From contig JAFAYV010000025.1 in NCBI GenBank assembly GCA_019240115.1, positions 1-64,000 of the forward strand: a stretch of DNA of 64,000 nt, read 5' to 3'. This DNA is from Solirubrobacterales bacterium. Lineage in GTDB: Bacteria > Actinomycetota > Thermoleophilia > Solirubrobacterales > Solirubrobacteraceae. Positions 1 to 7,137 of the stretch are shown one piece after another. The stretch's first letter is position 1. Each line of letters begins with the position of its first letter. A program made the translations under genes and the position numbers. The notes below the pieces were generated by a model that did no database searches, was not told the origin of the DNA, and was given only the letters and a program-made list of their open reading frames with translations.

Positions 1-181
1 TGACCAGCAAGCTGCTCACGCGCGGCTCCCACCGCTCAGTCCGTCAGCTCAACACCGACATCCGCGCCTGGATCCAGACCTGGAACGATCACCCCCGGCC
101 CTACGTCTGGACCAAGACCGCAGACCAGATCCTCCAATCAATCGCCGCCTACTGCAACCGAATTAACGAGTCAGGACACTA
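1..181 (+). mobile_element. right end of an IS630-type insertion sequence
   Basis: Only the 3' part of the element is visible. The transposase stop codon and the stop codon of the opposing mobA share the TA at 180-181. IS630 elements duplicate a TA target, so 180-181 is a plausible right boundary. The left end and the terminal inverted repeat partner are outside the window, so the exact boundary is inferred. Confidence 0.6.
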
Positions 182-182
182 G
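1..182 (+). CDS. IS630-family transposase, C-terminal fragment
   Basis: The first 182 bases hold the last 59 codons of a transposase read in frame 3, ending at the TAG at 180-182; the start lies outside the window. The peptide includes RAWIQTWNDHPRPYVWTKTA and DQILQSIAAYC, the typical tail of IS630/Tc1-mariner transposases just after the last catalytic acidic residue. Known family: DDE recombinases that cut and paste into TA dinucleotides. The DDE core cannot be checked because it lies upstream. The stop codon overlaps the stop of the convergent mobA gene. Confidence 0.88.
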   Translation, partial: TSKLLTRGSHRSVRQLNTDIRAWIQTWNDHPRPYVWTKTADQILQSIAAYCNRINESGH

Positions 183-1000
183 ACGCTGACCGCGAGCGCA
201 TCCCCGGCGACGAGCGGGAGCTCGGGATCAAGCTCGATCGGCTCGCCGTGGAGCGCGATCCGGGTCCCGCCGGGGTGCAGCGCGACCCCGAGCGCGGCGG
301 CGAGCTCACCGAGGGTCCAGGCGCCGATGTGCCGGGGCGGTTCCGGCGCGCCGGGGCCGAGCGCGACCTCGATCTCCGGCGCCGGGAGCGCCCGGGCGCG
401 CGCGTAGTCCTCGGGCGCGTTCAGGTTGCTGATCGACGCGAGCTGCGGATCGACGCGCGCCAGCCACGGATCGGCGAGCATCGACGCCGCGTCGAGGCGC
501 CGCACGCGGCAGCGCTCGAACAGGTCTCCGGGACGACGCCGGCCGGCGGCGACGAGCGCCTGCACCTCGGGCGCGAGCGCGACCCGATAGGCCGCCGACA
601 GCGGCTGAGCGAAGCCGCCGAGCTCGGGCAGGGCGACGTCGACCGTCGGCCCGAGGGCGCTAAGGACCCGCCGGACGAACGCCGGGTGCAGCAGCGGCAC
701 GTCGGTCGAGCAGACGTAGGCGGCGGTCGCCCAATCGGTCAGCGCGGCCAGACCGGCCGCCAGTCCCTGCAGCGGCCCTCGCCCCTGCACGGGGTCGGCG
801 ACGATCTCGACCGTGGGCGCCAGCTCGGGCAGGACCTGACCGGGCGCGCGCACGACCACGACCGGTCCGTCGACCGCGCGCGCCAGCAGCCCCGTGACCC
901 GCCGCAGCAACGTCGAGCCGTGCCACTCGAGCGCGGCCTTCGGCGATCCCATCCGCGACGATCGCCCGCCGGCCAGGACGATCGCGGCGGCGTCGCTCAC
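179..1000 (-). CDS. mobA: molybdenum cofactor guanylyltransferase (MobA-like) with C-terminal beta-grasp-like tail
   Basis: Expected to transfer GMP from GTP to molybdopterin in the cytoplasm. The 273-residue product starts at a GTG; upstream codons of the longer open frame do not resemble the family. The nucleotide-binding signature LAGGRSSRMGSPKAAL is at residues 9-24, the metal-binding STDVPLL is near 98, and NLNAPEDY is near 195. Residues from about 206 onward are extra for MobA (about 190-200 residues usually) and end with TRIALHGEPIEL then LVAGDALAVSV, which resembles the last strands of a ThiS/MoaD beta-grasp fold but lacks a terminal Gly-Gly. A -10-like TAGCAT lies 7 bases before the GTG, so the mRNA may be leaderless. 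The stop overlaps the IS630 end, so the tail may be truncated. Confidence 0.85.
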   Translation of the reverse strand: MSDAAAIVLAGGRSSRMGSPKAALEWHGSTLLRRVTGLLARAVDGPVVVVRAPGQVLPELAPTVEIVADPVQGRGPLQGLAAGLAALTDWATAAYVCSTDVPLLHPAFVRRVLSALGPTVDVALPELGGFAQPLSAAYRVALAPEVQALVAAGRRRPGDLFERCRVRRLDAASMLADPWLARVDPQLASISNLNAPEDYARARALPAPEIEVALGPGAPEPPRHIGAWTLGELAAALGVALHPGGTRIALHGEPIELDPELPLVAGDALAVSV

Positions 1001-1038
1001 CGGCGCGATGCTAGTGGTCGTCCCCGCGAGTACGGTCG

Positions 1039-1118
1039 ACCGAGAGCGCTCACCAGTGGATGCCTGGCGAGGACGCAGAAGTCGACGTGTAACAGCGCTA
1101 CACGAGACTTCGAGGACA
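1039..1118. repeat. dispersed repeat R1, copy 1 (conserved peptide end plus 34-base hairpin)
   Basis: This 80-base block matches 54982-55061 at 75 of 80 positions by my count, with no gaps. Positions 1078-1111 form an interrupted palindrome: GAAGTC..CGTGTA, loop ACAGCGC, then TACACG..GACTTC. On the plus strand the block reads ESAHQWMPGEDAEVDV followed by TAA, the same C-terminal peptide that ends the gene at 53860-55035, but no gene precedes it here. A second conserved piece, starting GTGCTCGAATGC, follows at 1266-1296. Confidence 0.8.
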
Positions 1119-1160
1119 GCCGGACGACGCGAGCGCGGGGCGGGCGGGTCCGGGTCGCGA

Positions 1161-1240
1161 AGCCGGATGCCGAGAGCCGGATGATGCGCGGCGCGCGATC
1201 TGGCGAGGCGGGATGCCGAGCGCGCGCCAGGCGCGAATGC
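1161..1240. repeat. dispersed repeat R2, copy 1
   Basis: Two blocks shared with the aceE-aceF gap at 9989-10127. Block A (about 1164-1209) ends in GATCTGGCGAGGC; block B (1215-1240) starts GCCGAGCGCGCGCCAG. Both copies can fold into an imperfect hairpin around a GCGC-rich centre. It lies between the two conserved pieces of repeat R1, as if inserted there. Confidence 0.65.
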
Positions 1241-1750
1241 AGGCTCGCGCAGGCGCCGCTGGGGGGTGCTCGAATGCGAGCGTACTTGCGGGACGGCCAA
1301 AGTGGCCGCTCCTCAGGGGGTGGTCGCCAGTCATTGGGGATGGCCGCTGGCGCGCCCATCGGGATGAGATGAAGAACCCACACCGCGCGACCCTCCCCGG
1401 GGCCGGCCTGAAGCTTCGGAGGGAGGGGGTAACGCGACATCCGGCGGCGGCGCTGCCGCCCGGCGTCGTAGAACCCCCGTCCACCGGGGGTCAGACGACG
1501 CCGGCCTGCGAGCGCGCCGACCAGAGTCGTAGCGGCCCCACCGAGGTGCGGATGCGGCCCGCCGCGAGCGGCCGACGCTCCGGCGATCAGGCCGCCCCGA
1601 GCCAGTGGCCATCGATCAGTGGGGACGGCGGCGGCGCTCACGGCGCCGGATGAATCCGCAGGGATCCTCAGACGGTCACGCAAGCCGATCCTCAACCCGA
1701 CCGACCCGGCGCGGCACTTCGGCGGCCACCCCGTGATCGAGCGCCCGCGA
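1241..1750. other. gene-poor intergenic region
   Basis: No reading frame here has family resemblance or a convincing start; the open frames are GC-rich shadows. What is visible: the trailing R1 piece at 1266-1296, an inverted repeat CCCTCC/GGAGGG around 1390-1425, and a perfect 7-base-pair hairpin at 1473-1491 (ACCCCCG, loop TCCAC, CGGGGGT) with no T-tract. I see no known riboswitch or small-RNA consensus. Confidence 0.5.
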
Positions 1751-2158
1751 TCAATCATCCAGTGGACGACCGGCGGCCGGCTCCTCGGGGTGATGTGCCT
1801 GCACCCGGTGCCCGTCCGGCACGGCCCCTGCCGGCGGCATGGTCGAGAAGGAGTCGTAGAGCTGTTCGAAGGCCTCGCGCGCGCTGTCGCTCTGGCGCCG
1901 GTCGGCGACCACCGCGACCTGGCGCGTCGCCCGGTCGACGGCGATCGTCGTCCACCCGGCGCCGTTCTCGTGGCTGAGGTGGATGAGCAGCGTGTGCGCG
2001 TCGTGCTCGACGCGGAGGCGATGCGACGGGGCACCAGCCTCGTGCAGGGATCGCAACGTCCGACCGTCGGCATCCTCGCCGGCGACGAACGAGGTCCATG
2101 CCCGGCCGCGCGTCGGCGGACGCGTCAGCCCGTCGCGGTCGCGGTCGCTCGCTGCCAT
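1751..2158 (-). CDS. hypothetical protein (135 aa)
   Basis: Starts MAASDRDRDG and has a patterned middle: HTLLIHLSHENGAGWTTI, then VDRATRQVAVVADRR, consistent with a small beta-sheet domain followed by a helix (AREAFEQLYDSF). No signal peptide or membrane segment. The ATG at 2158 is chosen over upstream in-frame ATGs because a -10-like GATAAT lies 9 bases ahead and upstream starts would run into the divergent gene at 2195. I do not recognise the family; function unknown. Confidence 0.6.
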   Translation of the reverse strand: MAASDRDRDGLTRPPTRGRAWTSFVAGEDADGRTLRSLHEAGAPSHRLRVEHDAHTLLIHLSHENGAGWTTIAVDRATRQVAVVADRRQSDSAREAFEQLYDSFSTMPPAGAVPDGHRVQAHHPEEPAAGRPLDD

Positions 2159-2194
2159 CGCGGCCCGATTATCCGCCGCCGTCACAATCGGAGC
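2159..2194. promoter_or_regulatory. divergent promoter region
   Basis: Only 36 bases separate the starts of the two divergent small genes. The minus-strand -10-like GATAAT is at 2068-2073 plus 100, that is 2168-2173; on the plus strand CACAAT lies at 2184-2189, six bases before the ATG at 2195. Both spacings fit leaderless transcripts. Inference from hexamers only. Confidence 0.45.
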
Positions 2195-2416
2195 ATGAAC
2201 GAGCCCGACATCGCGGAGTACCTCGGCCACCACGCCCCCGAGCTCGACGCCGGCGAGGTCGCCGAGTGGATGGCCGCGCATCCCAAGCCCGACGAGGAGC
2301 CCGGTTCGCATCTCGACTGGGCGGTCCGCGTCCTGCGCCAGCTCGGCGAGACCCAGCTCCAGGAGCGGCTCGACGTCGATCGCGTCGCCGACGAGATCCG
2401 CCGCCGCGACGCGTAG
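2195..2416 (+). CDS. hypothetical small acidic protein (73 aa)
   Basis: A 73-residue cytoplasmic protein, MNEPDIAEYLGHH to ADEIRRRDA, rich in Glu and Asp, predicted helical, with no Cys and no membrane segment. CGGAG lies just before the ATG. Shorter than usual gene-finder cut-offs but well separated from its divergent neighbour. Its last 10 codons and the stop lie in the first unit of a tandem duplication that continues to the opposing FKBP gene. Family not recognised. Confidence 0.6.
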   Translation: MNEPDIAEYLGHHAPELDAGEVAEWMAAHPKPDEEPGSHLDWAVRVLRQLGETQLQERLDVDRVADEIRRRDA

Positions 2417-2486
2417 CCGAATGTCAGTGGACGCCGACGAGATCCGCCGCCGCGACGCGTAGCGAAGGTCAGTGGACGCCGACGAG
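2387..2486. repeat. tandem duplication across a convergent gene boundary
   Basis: Units at 2387-2432 (46 bases) and 2433-2477 (45 bases) are almost identical, and a third partial unit GCCGACGAG follows at 2478-2486. Unit 1 holds the 3' end of the 73-aa gene; the end of unit 2 and the partial unit hold the 3' end of the FKBP gene on the other strand. Confidence 0.85.
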
Positions 2487-2849
2487 GTCGGCGACGAAGA
2501 CGAGCGTCTCGTCGGGTCCGATGACCCCTCCGGCGCCGCGCTTGCCGTAGGCGAGCATCGGCGGGATCGTGATCCGCCGGCGTCCGCCGACCCGCATCCC
2601 CGCGACCCCCTGATCCCAGCCGGCGATCACCTGGCCCCGGCCGAGGCCGAAGCGGAACGTCTGGCCGCGGTCCCAGGAGGCGTCGAACTGACGTCCGGTC
2701 TGCCAGGAGACGCCGACGTAGTGCACCTCCACGACCCGGCCCGGGACCGCCTCCTCGCCGTCGCCGACGGTGATGTCGTCGAGCTCGAGCTGGTAGGACG
2801 GGGCCTCGTCGGCGGGGACCTCCACGTCGGGCTTGGTCGGCTCTGCCAC
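2469..2849 (-). CDS. FKBP-type peptidyl-prolyl cis-trans isomerase
   Basis: A 126-residue cytoplasmic FKBP. The single domain spans about residues 28-126: VEVHYVGVSWQTGRQFDASW, then RGQVIAGWDQGVAGMRVGGRR and IPPMLAYGKRG, the canonical order of FKBP strands and active-site aromatics (Y, F, W, Y). It catalyses prolyl isomerisation and is probably a folding helper. GTG start with a -10-like TAGGCT seven bases upstream (2857-2862), so probably leaderless. The last residues VGVH lie in the tandem duplication. Confidence 0.92.
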   Translation of the reverse strand: MAEPTKPDVEVPADEAPSYQLELDDITVGDGEEAVPGRVVEVHYVGVSWQTGRQFDASWDRGQTFRFGLGRGQVIAGWDQGVAGMRVGGRRRITIPPMLAYGKRGAGGVIGPDETLVFVADLVGVH

Positions 2850-2934
2850 CTCACCCAGCCTAGTGCCCGGCGCAGGTTGCGGGGCGCGGACCGAGTGGGG
2901 TCCGCGCCTCGCTTCGTTCTGCGCCCGCGCTTGC

Positions 2935-3843
2935 CTAGGCGAGCCTGAGCCGGGTGCCGGGGAAGATCAGGTTCGGATCCCCGGTCCCGATCCGCGCGGC
3001 GTTCATGTCCCAGATCGCGACGAGCTTGGTCTCGATCGCGGCATCGGTCGCCTCCGGCCCGAGGAGCCGGGCGGCGATCGACCACAGCGAATCGCCGGGC
3101 TTGACCATCACGCTGCCCGGCGACGTCTGGGTGGACGGTCCGGCCTTGCGCGCCGGAGTGCGCACGAGCGGCGCGCCCCGGTCGACGAGCGTGACCACCC
3201 GCACCTCCTGCCCGCGGGTGCCCAGCACGACCGCCGAGTACGCCTTGCCCGGCATCACCGTCATGTGCACGACCGAGACCAGCGGCGCGGCGTCCCCCGG
3301 GCGCATCGCGCTCAGCGAGTGCGACCCGGCGGGCAGCGGCAGATAGGGCGTCGCCTGACGGTAGGCGAGGCTCTTGACGACCGATTTGCCGTCGACGCTC
3401 AGCGAGGGCGACCCGAGTTCGGGCGCCCCGTGGATCACGCGCACCAGACTTGTCCCCGGCTTGCCGCCCTGCGCCTTATAGACGCCAAGCCAGACCTTCA
3501 TGTTGCGCTCGAGCACGAGGATGTCGTACGCGCCGTTGCCGACCGTCACATCTCCGGAGGCGAGCGTCTTGCCCCCGTTCTCGAGCGTCCAGCGAAACCG
3601 TCCCGACCGGATGCTGTGCCACCGCGTCGACTGCGCGAACGCGATGGACCCGACATCCGTCAGCCCGGTTCCGTCGTCGACCTGCACCGTCGCCCGCCCC
3701 ACGCCCGGCACGCCGTGCACGAAGCGGACCAGGGCTCTGGCAAGCGACTGCGCGGGCCAGACCAGCCACATGCACACGCCCAACACCAAAGGTGCCAGAC
3801 TGCGTCTGCGCACGTACAGGAATCGCACCGTATAAGCCTCCAT
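2935..3843 (-). CDS. secreted DUF4397-LysM protein
   Basis: 302 residues. A signal peptide covers about 1-36 (RRSLAPLVLGVCMWLVWPAQSLARA). Two DUF4397-type repeats follow, each opening with a VRxxHGxP motif (VRFVHGVPG near 40; VRVIHGAPELG near 137). The last 55 residues are a LysM domain (VMVKPGDSLWSIAARLLG ... IFPGTRLRLA), which binds peptidoglycan. Inferred role: a cell-wall-associated surface protein. Starts at an ATG 81 bases from the divergent TTG-started gene at 3925; no clear -10 close to the ATG. Confidence 0.82.
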   Translation of the reverse strand: MEAYTVRFLYVRRRSLAPLVLGVCMWLVWPAQSLARALVRFVHGVPGVGRATVQVDDGTGLTDVGSIAFAQSTRWHSIRSGRFRWTLENGGKTLASGDVTVGNGAYDILVLERNMKVWLGVYKAQGGKPGTSLVRVIHGAPELGSPSLSVDGKSVVKSLAYRQATPYLPLPAGSHSLSAMRPGDAAPLVSVVHMTVMPGKAYSAVVLGTRGQEVRVVTLVDRGAPLVRTPARKAGPSTQTSPGSVMVKPGDSLWSIAARLLGPEATDAAIETKLVAIWDMNAARIGTGDPNLIFPGTRLRLA

Positions 3844-3924
3844 GCTTTCGTCAGTGGGTCAGAAGAGCTCTTGCGGACTTAACGGATACGCGTCACCGGC
3901 GATGACAGATCATTCTTACCCATT

Positions 3925-5148
3925 TTGTCCGGGTTAGCCACCAGACGCCTGATCGATGCGTGCGCGCGTCTGGACCCGGCAAACCGCGCGTTTCTCAACC
4001 TATGGGTGAACCGGGGGCTCGGTGAGGAGCGGCTCGTCGAACTGACCGGTCTCTCGCCCGAGGCGGTGGCGGCCCGGCGCGAGACCATCGTCGACAGCCT
4101 GTCGGGCGACCTCGGGTTGCCCGCGTCGACCATCCGCGAGGCGCTGAGGCAGATCGAGCCCAACGGTCCGGCGGCCGAGTCCGCACAGGCCACGGAGCCC
4201 GCAGAGGCGACACAGCCCGCAGAGCCCGACGCCGCCGCCGCCAAGCCCGACGCTGCCGCGGCCGAGCCCGCAGAGGCCACACAGCCCGCAGCGCCCGACG
4301 CCGCCGCTGGCGAGCCCGCAGAGGCCACACAGCCCGCAGTGCCCGACGCCGCCGCGGCCGAGGCCACACAGCCCGCCGAGGCCACACAGCCCGCAGAGCC
4401 CGACGCCGCCGCGGCCGAGCCCGCAGAGGCCACAGAGGCCACAGAGCCCGCAGCCCTCGCGGCCGAGCCCGCGCCGGCCGCCCCGGAACCCCCCACGCCC
4501 CCCCCCGCCGACCCCGCGCCGGCCGCCCCGGAACCCCCCACGCCCCCACCCGCCGACCCCGCGCCGGCCACCCCGGAACCCCCCACGCCCCCACCCGCCG
4601 ACCCCGTCGCCGCCGAGCCCGCCGCCGCGCCCATCGACGCCCCCCGCCGCCACCGCGGCCGCGGGACGCTCGCCGCCCTCGCGCTCCTCGCGATCGTCGT
4701 CATCGCCATCCTGATCGCCACGAACGGCGGCTCCTCCAAGCCCCGATCCGCGGCCCACCCCGCCGCGCCGAGCCCCACGGCGACGACGACCGCGGCCGCG
4801 GCGCCCCCGGTGACGCACGGTCCCGACCCGTTCGCGTCGCTCCCGGGCGGGCTGGCGGGCGCGAGCGGATCGGTCACCGTCGCCGGCCGGCCCTCGAGCC
4901 TCAAGCTCTCCTTGAGGCTGAGCGGCCTGCCCCCGGTGCCCGCCGGCGGCCACTACGAGGCCTGGCTGTACAACTCGGTGCTCGATTCCCAGGCGCTCGG
5001 CTGGCCGCGCGACGGGCAGCCGATGAACGTCTCGCTGCCCGCCGACGCCGCCCGCTTTCGCTTCATCGACATCTCGCTGCAGCCGCGCGGGGCGGTCAAC
5101 CACAGCGGCGAGTCCGAGCTGCGGGCCCCCAACCCGGCGCGCAGCTGA
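3925..5148 (+). CDS. sigma4-like / anti-sigma-like membrane protein with repeat-rich linker
   Basis: 407 residues in three parts. Residues 1-80 resemble a sigma region-4 helix-turn-helix (LDPANRAFLNLWVNRGLG, then RLVELTGLSPEAVAARR). Residues about 85-240 are low-complexity Ala/Pro/Glu repeats. One membrane helix follows near 252-268 (LAALALLAIVVIAILIAT). The outer domain (about 310-395, with GGHYEAWLYNS and RFIDISLQPR) resembles the C-terminal domain of RskA-type anti-sigma-K factors. Inferred role: trans-envelope regulator. The TTG start is the only in-frame start before the conserved part. No sigma gene adjoins it. Confidence 0.65.
   Translation: MSGLATRRLIDACARLDPANRAFLNLWVNRGLGEERLVELTGLSPEAVAARRETIVDSLSGDLGLPASTIREALRQIEPNGPAAESAQATEPAEATQPAEPDAAAAKPDAAAAEPAEATQPAAPDAAAGEPAEATQPAVPDAAAAEATQPAEATQPAEPDAAAAEPAEATEATEPAALAAEPAPAAPEPPTPPPADPAPAAPEPPTPPPADPAPATPEPPTPPPADPVAAEPAAAPIDAPRRHRGRGTLAALALLAIVVIAILIATNGGSSKPRSAAHPAAPSPTATTTAAAAPPVTHGPDPFASLPGGLAGASGSVTVAGRPSSLKLSLRLSGLPPVPAGGHYEAWLYNSVLDSQALGWPRDGQPMNVSLPADAARFRFIDISLQPRGAVNHSGESELRAPNPARS
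4471..4605 (+). repeat. coding minisatellite, 45 bp x 3
   Basis: Three near-identical 45-base units at 4471, 4516 and 4561, each encoding a 15-residue Pro/Ala-rich unit (APAAPEPPTPPPADP). They form the second half of the linker in the membrane protein. The first half (about 4190-4450) is a looser array of units around EATQPAEPDAAAAEP. Confidence 0.85.
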
Positions 5149-5162
5149 GCGCCGCGCTCAGC
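5144..5162. terminator. palindrome containing both convergent stop codons
   Basis: GCTGAGCGC and GCGCTCAGC flank a single central C. The TGA of the plus-strand gene (5146-5148) and the TGA of the minus-strand SDR gene (5158-5160) both lie in the arms. Probable bidirectional hairpin terminator; there is no T-tract, so strength is uncertain. Confidence 0.6.
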
Positions 5163-6003
5163 GGCGCCGGACCGCCTGCAGCCGCTCGCCGAGGCGCAGC
5201 AGGTCCATGTACGCGTTCGGCGCCAGCCGTGTCAGCACGTCGAGCGCGGCCGCGTCCGGGCCGACGAGGATGCGGCTGCGCCCGGCGCGGACGCCCTCGT
5301 GGATGATCTGCGCGGCGCGCTCGGGCGTGGTCTGGACGATCGCGTCGAACTGCGCGCAGGCGCCGGCGTGGCTGTCGCGGCGCGCCGGGTCGCCGTGATA
5401 GCGCGCGTTGCGCAGGATCGACGTCCGCACCCCGCCCGGCAGGACGGTGACCGCGCTCACGCCGCTGCCGCGCAGCTCGTGGCGCAGCGCCTCGGTGAAC
5501 CCGCGCACCGCGAACTTCGATGCGCAGTACGCGCTCTGGGCGGGATAGCCGAGCAGGCCGAAGACGCTCGAGGTGTTGACGATCACTCCCGAGCCCTGCC
5601 GCCGGAGGATCGGCAGGAACGCCCGCACCCCGTGGACGACGCCGCCGAAGTTCACATCGATGACCCAGCGGTCGTCGCGCACGTCGGCGCCGGCCACCGG
5701 CTGAACCGTCGTCACGCCCGCGTTGTTGAACACCAAGCCGATCGGGCCTGCTGCCCAGTCGGCCACCTCGGCCGCGAACGCGGCCTGCGCCGCGGCGTCG
5801 CGGACGTCGAGCTCGCGGGCGAGCACGGGGCCGCCGATGGCCGCCGCCGTTTGCCGCAGGCCGTCGCCGTCCTGGTCGACGACCGCCAACGGGCAGCCGT
5901 GCGCCGAGAGCCGTCGGGCCATCGCCGCCCCGATGCCCGAGGCGGCTCCCGAGATGAAGGCCGCGCGCCCGTCGACGGCGACCCGCGAACGGCGCGCGAT
6001 CAC
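5158..6003 (-). CDS. short-chain dehydrogenase/reductase
   Basis: 281 residues, classical SDR. Cofactor loop SGAASGIGAAMARRL near 18-32 (TGxxxGxG type), D near 42 suggesting NAD(H) preference, NNAG near 93, catalytic Ser in VNTSSVFG near 142 and Tyr/Lys in YCASK near 158-162. Substrate unknown; probably an alcohol or keto group. GTG start overlaps the TGA of the upstream esterase (GTGA), so the two are translationally coupled and may act on the same ester-derived compound. Convergent with the gene at 3925. Confidence 0.9.
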   Translation of the reverse strand: MIARRSRVAVDGRAAFISGAASGIGAAMARRLSAHGCPLAVVDQDGDGLRQTAAAIGGPVLARELDVRDAAAQAAFAAEVADWAAGPIGLVFNNAGVTTVQPVAGADVRDDRWVIDVNFGGVVHGVRAFLPILRRQGSGVIVNTSSVFGLLGYPAQSAYCASKFAVRGFTEALRHELRGSGVSAVTVLPGGVRTSILRNARYHGDPARRDSHAGACAQFDAIVQTTPERAAQIIHEGVRAGRSRILVGPDAAALDVLTRLAPNAYMDLLRLGERLQAVRRR

Positions 6004-7052
6004 CGCAGCGCCGTCACCAGCTCCCGGATCGCGCCGGGGTAGCGGTGCGCGATGCCCCCGTGGCGCCCCTCGAACAGCTCGAGCGAGTGCTGCACCCCGA
6101 GCCGCGTCAGCTCGGCCGAGAACGCGCTCGCGCCGAGGTCGAGGTAGTACTCGTCACCGCGGCCGGCGTCGAGATAGATGCGGCGCATCGAGCGCAGCGC
6201 GTCGGCGTGCCCCTCGGCCATGCGGACCGGGTCGAGCGCGAGCCATCGCCCCCAGACGTCCTCGTCCAGCCGGCCGGTCGCGACGTCCAACGGCAGCAGC
6301 GCCTCGCCCGGGCGGTCGGGGTCGGGGGTGTAGGCGCACGCGTAGCCGTAGACCTCGAGCGGCCGGCCGAAACGGCCGAAGTCGAACGTCGGCGCCGCGG
6401 CCAGACGCTCTTGGAAGACCTCCCAGGACCCTTCGAAGCGATCGCGCAGCTGGCGCACGACCTCGGGGAAGCCCGGCAGGTAGCAGCATTCGAAGAGCGC
6501 GTCGCCCGCGTGCGACGCGAGGGCGCCGAAGACGTCGGGACGCATCATCGGCACGACCATCGCCCCGTAGCCACCCGAGGACTTGCCGGTCAGCCCGCGG
6601 TGGTCGCGCCCGGCGAGCGTCGGATAGCGCTCGTCGATGAACGGGACGACCTCGTCGCAGAGGTAGTCCTGGTAGCGGCCGGTGCTGCTGGAGTTCAGAA
6701 ACTGCGAGCCGCCGCGCGAGGTCCACGCGTCGACCATGACGACGATCGCCGGCGGGCAGCCGCCGGCCCCGAACAGCAGGTCGAGACGCTCGACGAATGT
6801 CGCCTCGAACGTCGGGCGCGCGAGCCAGCCGTCGACCTGGCCGGTGAAGCCCTGGATCACGTAGACGCTGGGCACCGGCTCCGAGCCGGCCTGCGCGCCC
6901 GGTGGCCGGTAGACGTACAGGGGACGCACCGCGGGGTCGCCGAGAGGGTTGTCCACGAGCAGCTCCGAGCGCACGGTGAGTCGATCGAGCGTCCCGTCCA
7001 GCCGACGGTCCCAGGGCGGTCCCGGCAGCCCCGAGTGCTCGCGCAGCGCCAT
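6000..7052 (-). CDS. alpha/beta-hydrolase, esterase D / enterochelin esterase-like family
   Basis: 350 residues, cytoplasmic. PSVYVIQGFTGQ near 62 (oxyanion region), nucleophile elbow GKSSGG near 151-156 in LTGKSSGGYGAMV, acidic residue likely in the GRGDEYYLDLG region near 302, and catalytic His in FEGRHGGIAHR near 330. This matches PF00756-type esterases, often trehalose- or siderophore-ester or S-formylglutathione hydrolases; the substrate here is unknown. ATG with -10-like TAGGTT six bases ahead (7059-7064), so predicted leaderless. First gene of the operon with the SDR. Confidence 0.85.
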   Translation of the reverse strand: MALREHSGLPGPPWDRRLDGTLDRLTVRSELLVDNPLGDPAVRPLYVYRPPGAQAGSEPVPSVYVIQGFTGQVDGWLARPTFEATFVERLDLLFGAGGCPPAIVVMVDAWTSRGGSQFLNSSSTGRYQDYLCDEVVPFIDERYPTLAGRDHRGLTGKSSGGYGAMVVPMMRPDVFGALASHAGDALFECCYLPGFPEVVRQLRDRFEGSWEVFQERLAAAPTFDFGRFGRPLEVYGYACAYTPDPDRPGEALLPLDVATGRLDEDVWGRWLALDPVRMAEGHADALRSMRRIYLDAGRGDEYYLDLGASAFSAELTRLGVQHSLELFEGRHGGIAHRYPGAIRELVTALR

Positions 7053-7137
7053 CGCCGCAACCTACACCTCCCGCCAATCCGGGGAGCGTCGGCGCGGGTA
7101 TGATCGGGCGCGAGCCACCGGGAGGTCACAGATCGAC

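Noticed and set aside
1213-1653. 146-codon plus-strand frame in the gene-poor region
   Set aside because: Starts inside repeat R2, Arg/Gly/Pro-rich composition, no start signal.
3902-3937. ATG-started frame before the sigma4-like gene
   Set aside because: Stops after 11 codons; different frame from the conserved protein.
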